Shown here: piece by piece, positions 43,341 to 50,796 of the stretch
Layout of the letters: every line of letters starts with the position of its first letter
Numbering within the stretch: position 1 is the stretch's first letter
Assembly (NCBI GenBank): GCA_964581565.1
Contig: CAZOOZ010000001.1
Location: forward strand, 248,001 to 312,000
Direction: 5' to 3'
Length of the DNA: 64,000 nt
DNA from: UBA1433 sp964581565
GTDB taxonomy: Bacteria > Bacillota > Clostridia > Eubacteriales > UBA1433
Translations under genes and position numbers: made by a program
The notes under the pieces: model-generated
Database searches by the model: none
Told to the model about the DNA's origin: nothing
What the model saw: only the letters and a program-made list of their open reading frames with translations

Positions 43341-43734
43341 GAGGTATTCTGATACGGTCATAGAGCACTTTATGTGTCCCCAAAACATAGGTAGTCTGCC
43401 TGACGCGCACGCCGAAGGCGAAGCAGGGGACGCATCATGTGGAGATTATCTTTGCATGTATATAAAAGTTAAAGATTTTATGATCAGTGATATAGGGTAT
43501 CTCGTTTTCGGGTGCCCTGCGGCAATTGCTACTTCAAGCATGACAAGTGTGCTTGCGAAAGGCAAAAGTCTGAATGAAGCATTAAAAATCACTGAAGATG
43601 ACATCATAGATGCGCTCGGCGGGTTGCCGGAAGATAAAATCCATTGTTCGGTTTTAGGCGTGGGCGCATTAAAAAATACGATCAATGAGTATTTTAAAAA
43701 AAATAATTTTAATTTAGCGGAGGAAATGAAATGA
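43333..43734 (+). CDS. IscU/NifU N-terminal-type Fe-S scaffold protein
   Basis: A 133-residue scaffold with the three ligand cysteines of the NifU_N/IscU fold: GDASCGDYLCMYI near 33-38, FGCPAAIATSSMTSVLAKGK near 57 and HCSVLGVGALKNTI near 103. In this family the protein holds nascent [2Fe-2S] or [4Fe-4S] clusters. No cysteine desulfurase gene is in the operon, so sulfur must come from elsewhere. The start ATG 43333 lies 9 nt after GAGG; ATG 43324 is possible but has no spacing. Coupled by overlap to the next gene. Confidence 0.88.
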   Translation: MIERYSDTVIEHFMCPQNIGSLPDAHAEGEAGDASCGDYLCMYIKVKDFMISDIGYLVFGCPAAIATSSMTSVLAKGKSLNEALKITEDDIIDALGGLPEDKIHCSVLGVGALKNTINEYFKKNNFNLAEEMK

Positions 43735-44099
43735 TTATAGCGATTCCTACAGAAGATAAATCGTTGGATAAAAAAGTGTATCCGTCTTTTGGGCGGGCAC
43801 CGTTTTTTCTTTTATATAATACAGACACAGAAGAAAGCCAGTATTTAGATAACAGTGCTGTTTTGAGCCAGGGAGGTGCGGGGATTAGAGCCGCTCAGGT
43901 TATTGCCGATAACAGGGCAACAGTATTGATTACCCCAAGGTGCGGAGAAAATGCCGAAAAAGTCTTAACAGGAGCGCAGGTGTTGATTTATAAAGCAATA
44001 GATGCGAGCATCAAGGAAAATATTGATGCCTTTTCAAATGAAAAACTAACCTTGCTTACAGACATTCACCCGGGATTTCACGGAAATGAGCAAAAATAA
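43731..44099 (+). CDS. NifX/NifB-type dinitrogenase iron-molybdenum cofactor domain protein (first copy)
   Basis: A 122-residue protein of the FeMo-cofactor binding domain family (NifX, NafY, MTH1175). The fold shows MIIAIPTEDKSLDKKVYPSF, GRAPFFLLYNTD near 24 and GAGIRAAQVIADNRATVLIT near 50, with one conserved glycine-rich turn. Members bind metal-sulfur clusters such as FeMo-co precursors or, in MTH1175-like proteins, unknown clusters. It overlaps its neighbours by 4 and 14 bases. No nifH, D or K is present, so it is not part of nitrogen fixation here. Confidence 0.9.
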   Translation: MIIAIPTEDKSLDKKVYPSFGRAPFFLLYNTDTEESQYLDNSAVLSQGGAGIRAAQVIADNRATVLITPRCGENAEKVLTGAQVLIYKAIDASIKENIDAFSNEKLTLLTDIHPGFHGNEQK

Positions 44100-44940
44100 A
44101 AATACAATTGCAATTTTAAGCGGTAAAGGTGGCACCGGAAAAACACTGATAAGTGTGAATTTGGCGGTGGCAGCCGGAAAATCTGTCTATATAGATTGTG
44201 ATGTCGAAGAGCCAAACGGGCATCTTTTCTTTAAACCGGAAAATATAAAGGAAGAAGAAATAAAAATAAAAATCCCGGTTGTTGATGCAAAAAAATGCAG
44301 CGGTTGTCGAACATGCGTTGATTTCTGCAAATTTAACGCTCTTGCTTATGCGGCAGACTCTCTCATCGTTTTTGACGATGTCTGCCATTCCTGCGGCGGA
44401 TGCGTGTTGCTATGTGAGCAAAAAGCACTCTCGGAAAGAGAAAAGATCATCGGAAGAGTGCAGCGGGGCATATCGCAGAATGTGAAGGTCTATACGGGAA
44501 TCCTCAACACAGGTGAAGCATCGGGTGTGCCGATCATTCAGAATTTGCTCAAAGATATCACTAATGAAGAGGAACTCATTTTTATAGACTGTCCGCCGGG
44601 AAGTGCTTGTATTGTAATGGAAAGCATCAAAGATGCCGATTACTGCATTTTAGTGGCCGAGCCTACGCTTTTTGGCGTGCATAATTTACAGATGGTCTAC
44701 GAACTCGTAAACTTGTTCAACAAACCGTGTGGTGTTGTTTTAAATAAATGTTTGGATGCCGAAAATCCTTCCGAAGAATTTTGCATACAAAACAATATTG
44801 AAATACTCGGCAGAATTCCTTTTGAAAACGAGCTTGGTATGTTAAATTCCAATGCCGAGATCGCAGCAAGGCAAAGCGAAAAATATGGCGATATGTTTTC
44901 CTCCTTGCTTGAACAAGTAAAAAAGGAGGTCGGGCTATGA
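44086..44940 (+). CDS. MinD-superfamily ATPase with inserted ferredoxin domain (first copy)
   Basis: A 284-residue P-loop ATPase (COG1149 type). The deviant Walker A is LSGKGGTGKTLI near 10-20. Two [4Fe-4S] motifs are inserted at about 65-112: CSGCRTCVDFCK and CHSCGGCVLLCE. Walker B-like IDCPPGSACIVMESI near 166 follows. It is related to Mrp and NifH-like cluster carriers and probably moves clusters in an ATP-dependent way or forms a complex with the next gene product. It overlaps that gene by 4 bases, so the two may form a heterodimer. Confidence 0.93.
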   Translation: MSKNKNTIAILSGKGGTGKTLISVNLAVAAGKSVYIDCDVEEPNGHLFFKPENIKEEEIKIKIPVVDAKKCSGCRTCVDFCKFNALAYAADSLIVFDDVCHSCGGCVLLCEQKALSEREKIIGRVQRGISQNVKVYTGILNTGEASGVPIIQNLLKDITNEEELIFIDCPPGSACIVMESIKDADYCILVAEPTLFGVHNLQMVYELVNLFNKPCGVVLNKCLDAENPSEEFCIQNNIEILGRIPFENELGMLNSNAEIAARQSEKYGDMFSSLLEQVKKEVGL

Positions 44941-45791
44941 AGCAATTATTGATTTTAAGCGGTAAAGGCGGTACAGGCAAGACAACCGTGGCAAGCGCAT
45001 TTATAAATCTTGCAAAAGCAAAAGCATCTGCGGACTGCGATGTGGATGCACCTAATCTGCATTTGGTACTCTCCATGCACGACGAGCCGATACTGTCGGA
45101 TTACTACGGGTTGCCCAAAGCTGTTATCAATAAAGAGAAATGCGTCTCTTGCGGACTTTGCAGGCAACACTGCAGGTTTGATGCCATTGATGAAGATTTC
45201 AAAGTGGATACGTTTGCCTGTGAAGGCTGCTCTGTGTGCGAGGCGATCTGCCCCGCAGGTGCTGTTGAGATGAAAGATGCTGTAGCCGGAGAGTTGATGC
45301 TTTATAAAAACGATCGTGTTTTTTCGACGGCACAGTTGAAAATGGGAAGCGGCACATCAGGGATGCTTGTAACCGAAGTAAAAAAACAAATGAAGGATCA
45401 TGCTGTCTGTGCCGAATTGGCCGTCATTGATGGCTCTCCCGGTATAGGCTGCCCTGTTATTGCTTCGATCAGCGGTGTGGATATGGTACTGCTTGTGGCG
45501 GAACCGTCTGTATCGGGTATTTCAGATATGGAGCGTATCATTAAAACGGCTCAGAAATTTTTAACACCCGTTGCGATTTGTGTTAATAAATATGATACAA
45601 ATTTAGAAAACACAGATAAAATAGAACAATTTTGTAACGAGCATAAATTGCCGTTTGTGGGGAAAATCCCCTATGATAAGGAAGCGGTCAAAGCGATCAA
45701 CAGCGGTAAAAGCATTGTGCAGGTGCCGTGTCGGGCGGGAGAAGCTGTTAGAGATATTTATGAAAAAACGTTAAAAATATTAAATAAATAA
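44937..45791 (+). CDS. MinD-superfamily ATPase with inserted ferredoxin domain (second copy)
   Basis: A 284-residue paralogue of the preceding protein with the same architecture: LSGKGGTGKTTV near 6-17, cluster motifs CVSCGLCRQHCR near 62 and CEGCSVCEAICP near 90, and IDGSPGIGCPVIASI near 164. The two copies are equal in length but clearly diverged in sequence, so this is an old duplication with probable division of labour, as in the paired MinD genes of the Desulfovibrio orange-protein cluster. Its stop lies 10 bp before the MBL gene. Confidence 0.93.
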   Translation: MKQLLILSGKGGTGKTTVASAFINLAKAKASADCDVDAPNLHLVLSMHDEPILSDYYGLPKAVINKEKCVSCGLCRQHCRFDAIDEDFKVDTFACEGCSVCEAICPAGAVEMKDAVAGELMLYKNDRVFSTAQLKMGSGTSGMLVTEVKKQMKDHAVCAELAVIDGSPGIGCPVIASISGVDMVLLVAEPSVSGISDMERIIKTAQKFLTPVAICVNKYDTNLENTDKIEQFCNEHKLPFVGKIPYDKEAVKAINSGKSIVQVPCRAGEAVRDIYEKTLKILNK

Positions 45792-45801
45792 GGGTGAATG
45801 T

Positions 45802-46635
45802 ATGAAAGTTTTGTCTTTGATAGAAAATATTTCAAATTCCGAGAATTTATACTGTGAACACGGCTTGAGTTTATTTGTACAAACCGATACGCATAAAATA
45901 CTTTTTGACACAGGAGCAAGCGAAAACTTTATAAAAAACGCCGAATCCTTAGGCGTAGATTTGAGAGAAGTGGACATTGCCGTTGTTTCTCACGGGCACT
46001 TCGATCATGGCGGCGGGCTTAAAGCATTTTTAGAACTCAATAAAAAAGCCAGCGTATACATCAGCAAAAAAGCGTTTGAAAAATATTATGCCAAAAGAGA
46101 AGACGGCACAATGGAATATATAGGGCTTGATCGAATGCTTTTCTTAAATGATCGATTTATTTTAACGCAGGATTATTTAAAAATAGACGATGGTCTTGAA
46201 TTATTTTCCGGCGTAAAAGGAAATACCCTGAATCCTACTGGCAATAAGGTCTTGTTTATGCAGACAGATACACACTTGCAAGCTGAGCTTGATACTTTTG
46301 AGCATGAGCAAAACTTACTCATCACACAGGAGAAAAAAAGCTTGCTGCTGGCCGGATGCGCGCACAGGGGCATTGTCAATATTATTGATCATATGCATCG
46401 CATGCTGGGCAAGCAGGATGCAGATGTAGTCATCGGAGGCTTTCATTTGTTTAATCTTTCGAAGAAGAACAAAGAAGATATAGATTTTATCAGGCAAATA
46501 GCAGACAGGCTTAAAAATACAAAATCTACCTTTTATACCTGCCATTGCACAGGTACGCAGCCTTATGAAGTATTAAAAGAGGCCATGGGCAAACAAATCA
46601 ATTACCTCGCAACAGGCGATGAGTTGATTATTTAA
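45802..46635 (+). CDS. COG1237-type metallo-beta-lactamase-fold hydrolase
   Basis: A 277-residue MBL-fold protein. The metal motif is VSHGHFDHGGGLKAFLE near residues 62-68 (HxHxDH), with further ligands in GCAHRGIVNII near 190 and GGFHLF near 214. The sequence CAHRGxxNI is typical of the COG1237 group that includes a methanogen enzyme acting on dihydropterin-type phosphates. No reaction can be assigned here. Its place inside the cluster-protein operon suggests a role in cofactor processing. Short spacing (10 and 28 bp) ties it to its neighbours. Confidence 0.9.
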   Translation: MKVLSLIENISNSENLYCEHGLSLFVQTDTHKILFDTGASENFIKNAESLGVDLREVDIAVVSHGHFDHGGGLKAFLELNKKASVYISKKAFEKYYAKREDGTMEYIGLDRMLFLNDRFILTQDYLKIDDGLELFSGVKGNTLNPTGNKVLFMQTDTHLQAELDTFEHEQNLLITQEKKSLLLAGCAHRGIVNIIDHMHRMLGKQDADVVIGGFHLFNLSKKNKEDIDFIRQIADRLKNTKSTFYTCHCTGTQPYEVLKEAMGKQINYLATGDELII

Positions 46636-46663
46636 TATTATTAAAGATAAAAGGAGCAAAAAA

Positions 46664-47500
46664 ATGAGCGAAAATTGCAATCAAAATTGTGCGTCTTGCA
46701 GCGAAAACTGTGCTGACAGACAAGAAAGTCAACAAAGTTTTTTAGAAAAACCACATGAAATGAGCAATGTGAAAAAAGTTATCGGAATCATCAGCGGCAA
46801 GGGAGGAGTGGGCAAATCAATGGTCACTTCACTTGTGGCTGTCGGCATGAATCGAAGAGGTCACGCCACTGCGGTACTCGATGCGGATATCACAGGACCG
46901 TCTATTCCAAAAGCGTTTAATATTAAAAAGAAAGCAGACGTTACCGAGATGGGCGTGCTGCCGGTAAAAAGCGCCACAGGTATTGATGTTATATCAATTA
47001 ATCTGCTGCTTGAAGATGAAACAGACCCGGTTGTATGGAGAGGCCCTCTCATCGGCGGAACGGTAAAGCAATTCTGGACAGAAGTGATCTGGAAGGATGT
47101 TGACTACATGTTTATTGATATGCCTCCCGGAACAGGCGATGTTGCGCTGACCGTGTTTCAGTCGATCCCCGTTGACGGAATCATCATTGTGACCTCTCCG
47201 CAGGAATTGGTGTCAATGATTGTGTTAAAAGCAGTTAAAATGGCCGAGATGATGAATATTCCAATCATAGGACTTGTTGAAAACATGTCATATTTTAAAT
47301 GTGAGGAATGCGACAAGGAATACAAAATATTTGGCGAAAGCCATATCGAACAAATCGCGGACAAATATAATATCAAGAACGTTATAAAACTTCCGATCGA
47401 CCCGAAAGTCGCAGCTGCGATGGATAAGGGAATGATTGAGCTAGTAGATGACAAACTGATAGAAAATTTGGATACAATTTTTAAAAAAATGGAGGAATAA
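46664..47500 (+). CDS. Mrp/NBP35-type Fe-S cluster carrier ATPase
   Basis: A 278-residue P-loop ATPase. It has an N-terminal cysteine cluster CNQNCASCSENC (residues 4-15), as in eukaryotic NBP35 and some bacterial Mrp proteins, then IISGKGGVGKSMVTSLVAVG near 42-60, RGPLIGGTVKQFW near 126, IDMPPGTGDVALTVFQSI near 147 and the late CEEC motif near 208. Family members carry and deliver [4Fe-4S] clusters. AAGGAG precedes ATG 46664. In Desulfovibrio an Mrp-type protein (MrpORP) binds the orange protein, which is related to the NifX-like product encoded next. Confidence 0.94.
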   Translation: MSENCNQNCASCSENCADRQESQQSFLEKPHEMSNVKKVIGIISGKGGVGKSMVTSLVAVGMNRRGHATAVLDADITGPSIPKAFNIKKKADVTEMGVLPVKSATGIDVISINLLLEDETDPVVWRGPLIGGTVKQFWTEVIWKDVDYMFIDMPPGTGDVALTVFQSIPVDGIIIVTSPQELVSMIVLKAVKMAEMMNIPIIGLVENMSYFKCEECDKEYKIFGESHIEQIADKYNIKNVIKLPIDPKVAAAMDKGMIELVDDKLIENLDTIFKKMEE

Positions 47501-47502
47501 GA

Positions 47503-47838
47503 ATGAAAGTTGCAGTAGCGTGTGAAGGCAGCATGGTCACCGAACATTTTGGCCATTGCGAAAGCTTTATAATTTATAATACGGCAGACGGTGCAATCGT
47601 TGAAAAAACGACATTGCCGAATCCGGGACACAAACCGGGATTTTTGCCGAACTATTTAAATGATCTGGGTGTGAAAGTAATTATCTCAGGTGGAATGGGC
47701 GGCGGAGCAATCGATATTTTCAACGAAAAAAATATCGAAGTCATTGTCGGTGCTTATGGCGATGCGGATGAAGCCGTTGAAAAATATTTAAAAGGCGAAT
47801 TAAAATCAACAGGAACGGTTTGCAATCATAACCATTGA
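47503..47838 (+). CDS. NifX/MTH1175-like cluster-binding protein (second copy)
   Basis: A 111-residue FeMo-cofactor-domain protein: MKVAVACEGSMVTEHFGHCE at the start (with the conserved HFGxC), IIYNTADGAIVEKTTLPNPG, then VKVIISGGMGGGAIDIFNEK near 57-76. It ends in a metal-binding-like CNHNH. It resembles MTH1175 and the orange protein more closely than the first copy does. It starts 2 bp after mrp, so Mrp and this protein are probably made together and interact. Confidence 0.92.
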   Translation: MKVAVACEGSMVTEHFGHCESFIIYNTADGAIVEKTTLPNPGHKPGFLPNYLNDLGVKVIISGGMGGGAIDIFNEKNIEVIVGAYGDADEAVEKYLKGELKSTGTVCNHNH

Positions 47839-47879
47839 TGATTCAGAGCATCGGGCTTATATAAACCGGGGAGGTATTT

Positions 47880-48353
47880 ATGACAATTGCGCTATACGTA
47901 ATTGCTGCTACGGCACTCGGATTGTCGCTGTATAAAAGTAAACAAAAAACTATCTTAGCGCTAAAGAAAGCATTAAAGTCTTTTGAAAATATCTTGCCGC
48001 AAATACTCTCCATTCTGCTGATCATTGGTATTTTACTCACAATCTTGACACCACAGCAAATCTCGGTGCTGCTTGGCGGCGAGTCGGGATGGCTTGGTGT
48101 ATTTGTGGCACTCATCATCGGCTCTGTCACACTGATCCCGGGGTTTATCGCCTTTCCGCTTGCGGCGGCACTCCTCCAAAGCGGTGCGGGTTATATGCAG
48201 ATCGCGGCATTTGTATCGGCGTTGATGATGGTGGGTATTGTGACGATACCGGTTGAGATAAAATATTTTGGCAAAAGGGCGACGATCATCAGAAATGTTT
48301 TGGCGTTTATCTTTTCCATCGGCGTAGCCTGGGTTATGGGGGTGGTGATGTGA
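47880..48353 (+). CDS. permease, N-terminal half type (YraQ/COG0701-like)
   Basis: A 157-residue membrane protein with about four helices. It contains LTPQQISVLLGGESGWLGVF near 56 and IPGFIAFPLAAALLQSGAGY near 86, which correspond to half of the COG0701 permease unit (PxxFPLxxxLxxxG). Full-length COG0701 proteins have two such repeats in about 300 residues. GGGAGG precedes ATG 47880. Its stop overlaps the next gene by 4 bases, and the two are likely subunits of one channel or exporter. Confidence 0.85.
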   Translation: MTIALYVIAATALGLSLYKSKQKTILALKKALKSFENILPQILSILLIIGILLTILTPQQISVLLGGESGWLGVFVALIIGSVTLIPGFIAFPLAAALLQSGAGYMQIAAFVSALMMVGIVTIPVEIKYFGKRATIIRNVLAFIFSIGVAWVMGVVM

Positions 48354-48895
48354 GAGAAAAGGCAAAATATATTGCAAAGAAATACAGGCTTTTTATTTTC
48401 TTAGCGCTTATTGATATATTTTTGATTTTGTTTTTTCCGAAAGTCGGATATAGCTCTATTAAGCTTTCATTCAAAAGCCTGCTTGAAATGCTCTCTGTGC
48501 TTCCGCCGATTTTTATCTTACTCGGACTGCTCGATGTGTGGGTCAAGCGGGAATCGATGGTAAAATACATGGGAGAAGGTTCTGGAATTATTGGAATCCT
48601 CTTGGCTTATCTGATAGGTTCAGCCGCTGCCGGTCCTCTTTATGGCGCTTTTCCGGTAGCTGGAGTACTGCTAAAAAAAGGAAGCAAGCTGTCGAATGTG
48701 TTCATCATGCTGGGCGCATGGTCAACGACGAAGATACCGCTGATACTATTTGAGGCATCCAGTCTCGGTGTTAAGTTCATGCTCGTAAGGCTTGCGGTTG
48801 ATGTTATCGGCATTGCCATTATCGCTTTCTTTACGGATAAATTATTAAAACAAAAAGATAAAGATGAGATCTATCAAAAAGCGCAGCTTTTATAG
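48350..48895 (+). CDS. permease, C-terminal half type (YraQ/COG0701-like)
   Basis: A 181-residue membrane protein with about five helices and the second copy of the family repeat: LIGSAAAGPLYGAFPVAGVL near 87-106, then NVFIMLGAWSTTKIPLILFE. Each half has its own start codon and the two overlap by 4 bases, so this is a split gene pair rather than a frameshift: both reading frames keep intact helices and normal ends. COG0701 members have been linked to metal or metalloid transport. It is the last gene of the operon, 20 bp before a strong terminator. Confidence 0.85.
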   Translation: MREKAKYIAKKYRLFIFLALIDIFLILFFPKVGYSSIKLSFKSLLEMLSVLPPIFILLGLLDVWVKRESMVKYMGEGSGIIGILLAYLIGSAAAGPLYGAFPVAGVLLKKGSKLSNVFIMLGAWSTTKIPLILFEASSLGVKFMLVRLAVDVIGIAIIAFFTDKLLKQKDKDEIYQKAQLL

Positions 48896-48916
48896 ATGGT
48901 TTTTTTTGAGTAATCA

Positions 48917-48942
48917 AACCACATTGCGTATGTGGTTTTTTT
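48917..48942 (+). terminator. terminator of the metal-sulfur operon
   Basis: AACCACAT (48917-48924) and ATGTGGTT (48930-48937), 5-nt loop, followed by TTTTT. It marks the operon end and separates DUF1848 from it. Confidence 0.88.
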
Positions 48943-49011
48943 ATGCTGTGTACAAATAAATGTGATATGATAAGAGTAAAAAAATATGTAAAGTGTAAGA
49001 AGGAAAGCAGT

Positions 49012-49962
49012 ATGATCATCAGTGCGAGCAGGAGATGTGATATCCCGGCTTTTTATTCCGAGTGGTTTATCAGCCGTATCAAAGAAGGCTGCGTATATGT
49101 GAGAAATCCGTTTAACAGTCATCAAATAAGCAGGGTGCCTTTATCGGCAGATGTTGTTGATTGCATTGTCTTTTGGACTAAAAACGCCTCTCCGCTTATA
49201 AACAAATTGGACATCTTGGATGATAGGGGATATTGTTATTATTTTTTATGGACGATCAATTTGTATGAGATAGATTTGGAGCCGCAGCTGCCGCCTGAAA
49301 AGCAGCTTATAGAAAGCTTTAAACTGCTGAGCCGGCGTATAGGCAGGCAGAGAGTGATACTTCGATATGACCCCATTATCATCAATAAAAAATATACGTT
49401 GGCTTATCATATCAGTCAATTTGAAAAGCTGCTTTCGCAGCTTTATGGCTACACGTCCACATGCATCATCAGCTTTGTGGATATCTACGATAAGCTCAGC
49501 AGGTCTGCAAAAGAAGCGATCGGACCGGCAATTGATGATGAAATAAAGTTTGCTTTGGCACAAGAGCTAAGCAATGTTGCAAAAAAATATCATATCGCGC
49601 TTCAAACGTGTGCCGAAGAGATTGATCTAAGTGCGCTTGGTATTTTGCATGGAGCCTGCATTGACAAGAACCTTATTGAAAAATTGCTAGGATGTAGTTT
49701 GGATATGCATAATGCAAAAGGTCAAAGGAAGCTGTGCGGCTGCACGGAAAGCATTGATATAGGCTCCTATGATTGCTGCATGCATTTATGCTCCTATTGC
49801 TACGCAAATGCATCTCTAGATAAAGTAAGAAATAACGTAAAAAAACACGACAGTTCCGCCCCGCTTTTAATAGGGAATATTGGACCAAATGACAGAATTT
49901 ATGATGCAGGCGCAAAACCTCTCAAGAATCGGCAAACTTCTATTTTTGATACACATATTTAA
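49012..49962 (+). CDS. DUF1848 family protein (probable Fe-S protein)
   Basis: A 316-residue protein that begins MIISASRRCDIPAFYSEWFI and holds VRNPFNSHQISRV, VDCIVFWTKNASPLI and RYDPIII, all DUF1848 hallmarks. The C-terminal cysteine motif DIGSYDCCMHLCSYCYAN near 255-272 resembles a radical-SAM-like cluster site (CxxxCxxC), so an Fe-S cluster is likely. The reaction is unknown. The start is ATG 49012 after AAGGAAAG. It lies after the operon terminator and is probably transcribed separately. Confidence 0.88.
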   Translation: MIISASRRCDIPAFYSEWFISRIKEGCVYVRNPFNSHQISRVPLSADVVDCIVFWTKNASPLINKLDILDDRGYCYYFLWTINLYEIDLEPQLPPEKQLIESFKLLSRRIGRQRVILRYDPIIINKKYTLAYHISQFEKLLSQLYGYTSTCIISFVDIYDKLSRSAKEAIGPAIDDEIKFALAQELSNVAKKYHIALQTCAEEIDLSALGILHGACIDKNLIEKLLGCSLDMHNAKGQRKLCGCTESIDIGSYDCCMHLCSYCYANASLDKVRNNVKKHDSSAPLLIGNIGPNDRIYDAGAKPLKNRQTSIFDTHI

Positions 49963-50029
49963 AAATACAAAATGTGTTTGTTTAAGGAATTTGTAAGAAA
50001 TATACTTAGTTTATTGAAAGGTTTATCGA

Positions 50030-50049
50030 TTAGCCTGTATATAGGCTAA
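50030..50049 (+). repeat. leader hairpin before the response regulator
   Basis: TTAGCCT (50030-50036) and AGGCTAA (50043-50049), loop GTATAT, ends 3 nt before AGGAGG of the regulator gene. It may influence ribosome access or serve as an operator. Confidence 0.5.
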
Positions 50050-50068
50050 GATAGGAGGATCAGTGAAT

Positions 50069-50773
50069 ATGGATATACCCACGATATTGGTGGTGGATGA
50101 CGATAAGGAAATAGCCTCGGCGATTGAAAAACTACTTCATTTGGAAGGATACAAAGTTCTCAAAGCATACAACGGCTTAGAAGCGCTTGATAAGCTCGTT
50201 GAAAATAATATACAGCTTATTCTTCTTGATGTAATGATGCCAAAACTCGATGGGCTTTCGGCGATGATGAAAATAAGAGAGCATAAAAATATTCCGATTA
50301 TTATTTTATCTGCGAAATCTGAAGACAGTGATAAAATTTTGGGGCTCAGCATGGGAGCGGATGATTATATCACAAAGCCGTTTCATTCGGGAGAGATGAT
50401 TGCGAGAGTAAAAAGTCAGCTGAGGCGGTATATACATCTTGGAGATATGCAAAACAGTGAACAAAATGCACAGATCAATATCGGAGGTCTTTCTTTGAAT
50501 AAAGATTCAAAGCAACTTTATGTCGACGGGGAAGCTGTACGCCTCACGCCCAAAGAATATAAAATTTTAGAGCTGCTCATGAGCAATCCGGGCATCGTTT
50601 TTTCTGCTGAAAATATTTATGAACGTGTATGGAATGAAGTGGCGTATTCCGTTGAGAATACGGTTATGGTGCATATTCGTCGTATCCGTGAAAAAATTGA
50701 AATTAATCCGAGAGAGCCTAAATATTTAAAAGTTGTATGGGGGATTGGTTATAAAATCGAAAAATATAACTGA
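50069..50773 (+). CDS. OmpR/VanR family response regulator
   Basis: A 234-residue two-domain regulator. The receiver (about 1-118) has the acidic pair VVDDDKE, the phospho-acceptor Asp in LILLDVMMPKLDG near 52 and the lysine in YITKPFHSG near 103. The winged-helix DNA-binding domain (about 140-232) has RLTPKEYKILELLMSNPGIV and NTVMVHIRRIREKIE. Start ATG 50069 is 10 nt after AGGAGG; GTG 50063 is in frame but too close. It is followed 23 bp later by its histidine kinase. OmpR-class proteins bind 11-bp direct repeats such as those at 26237 and 42478. Confidence 0.93.
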   Translation: MDIPTILVVDDDKEIASAIEKLLHLEGYKVLKAYNGLEALDKLVENNIQLILLDVMMPKLDGLSAMMKIREHKNIPIIILSAKSEDSDKILGLSMGADDYITKPFHSGEMIARVKSQLRRYIHLGDMQNSEQNAQINIGGLSLNKDSKQLYVDGEAVRLTPKEYKILELLMSNPGIVFSAENIYERVWNEVAYSVENTVMVHIRRIREKIEINPREPKYLKVVWGIGYKIEKYN

Positions 50774-50796
50774 TTTTTCTGCACAAAGGAGATATT

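Noticed and set aside
44086..45791. Assembly duplication of the MinD genes
   Set aside because: The two copies differ at most positions beyond the nucleotide-binding and cluster motifs, so they are true paralogues.
42638..48895. Nitrogen fixation cluster
   Set aside because: NifX- and NifU-like domains are present, but no nitrogenase structural genes, nifB, nifE or nifN are seen.
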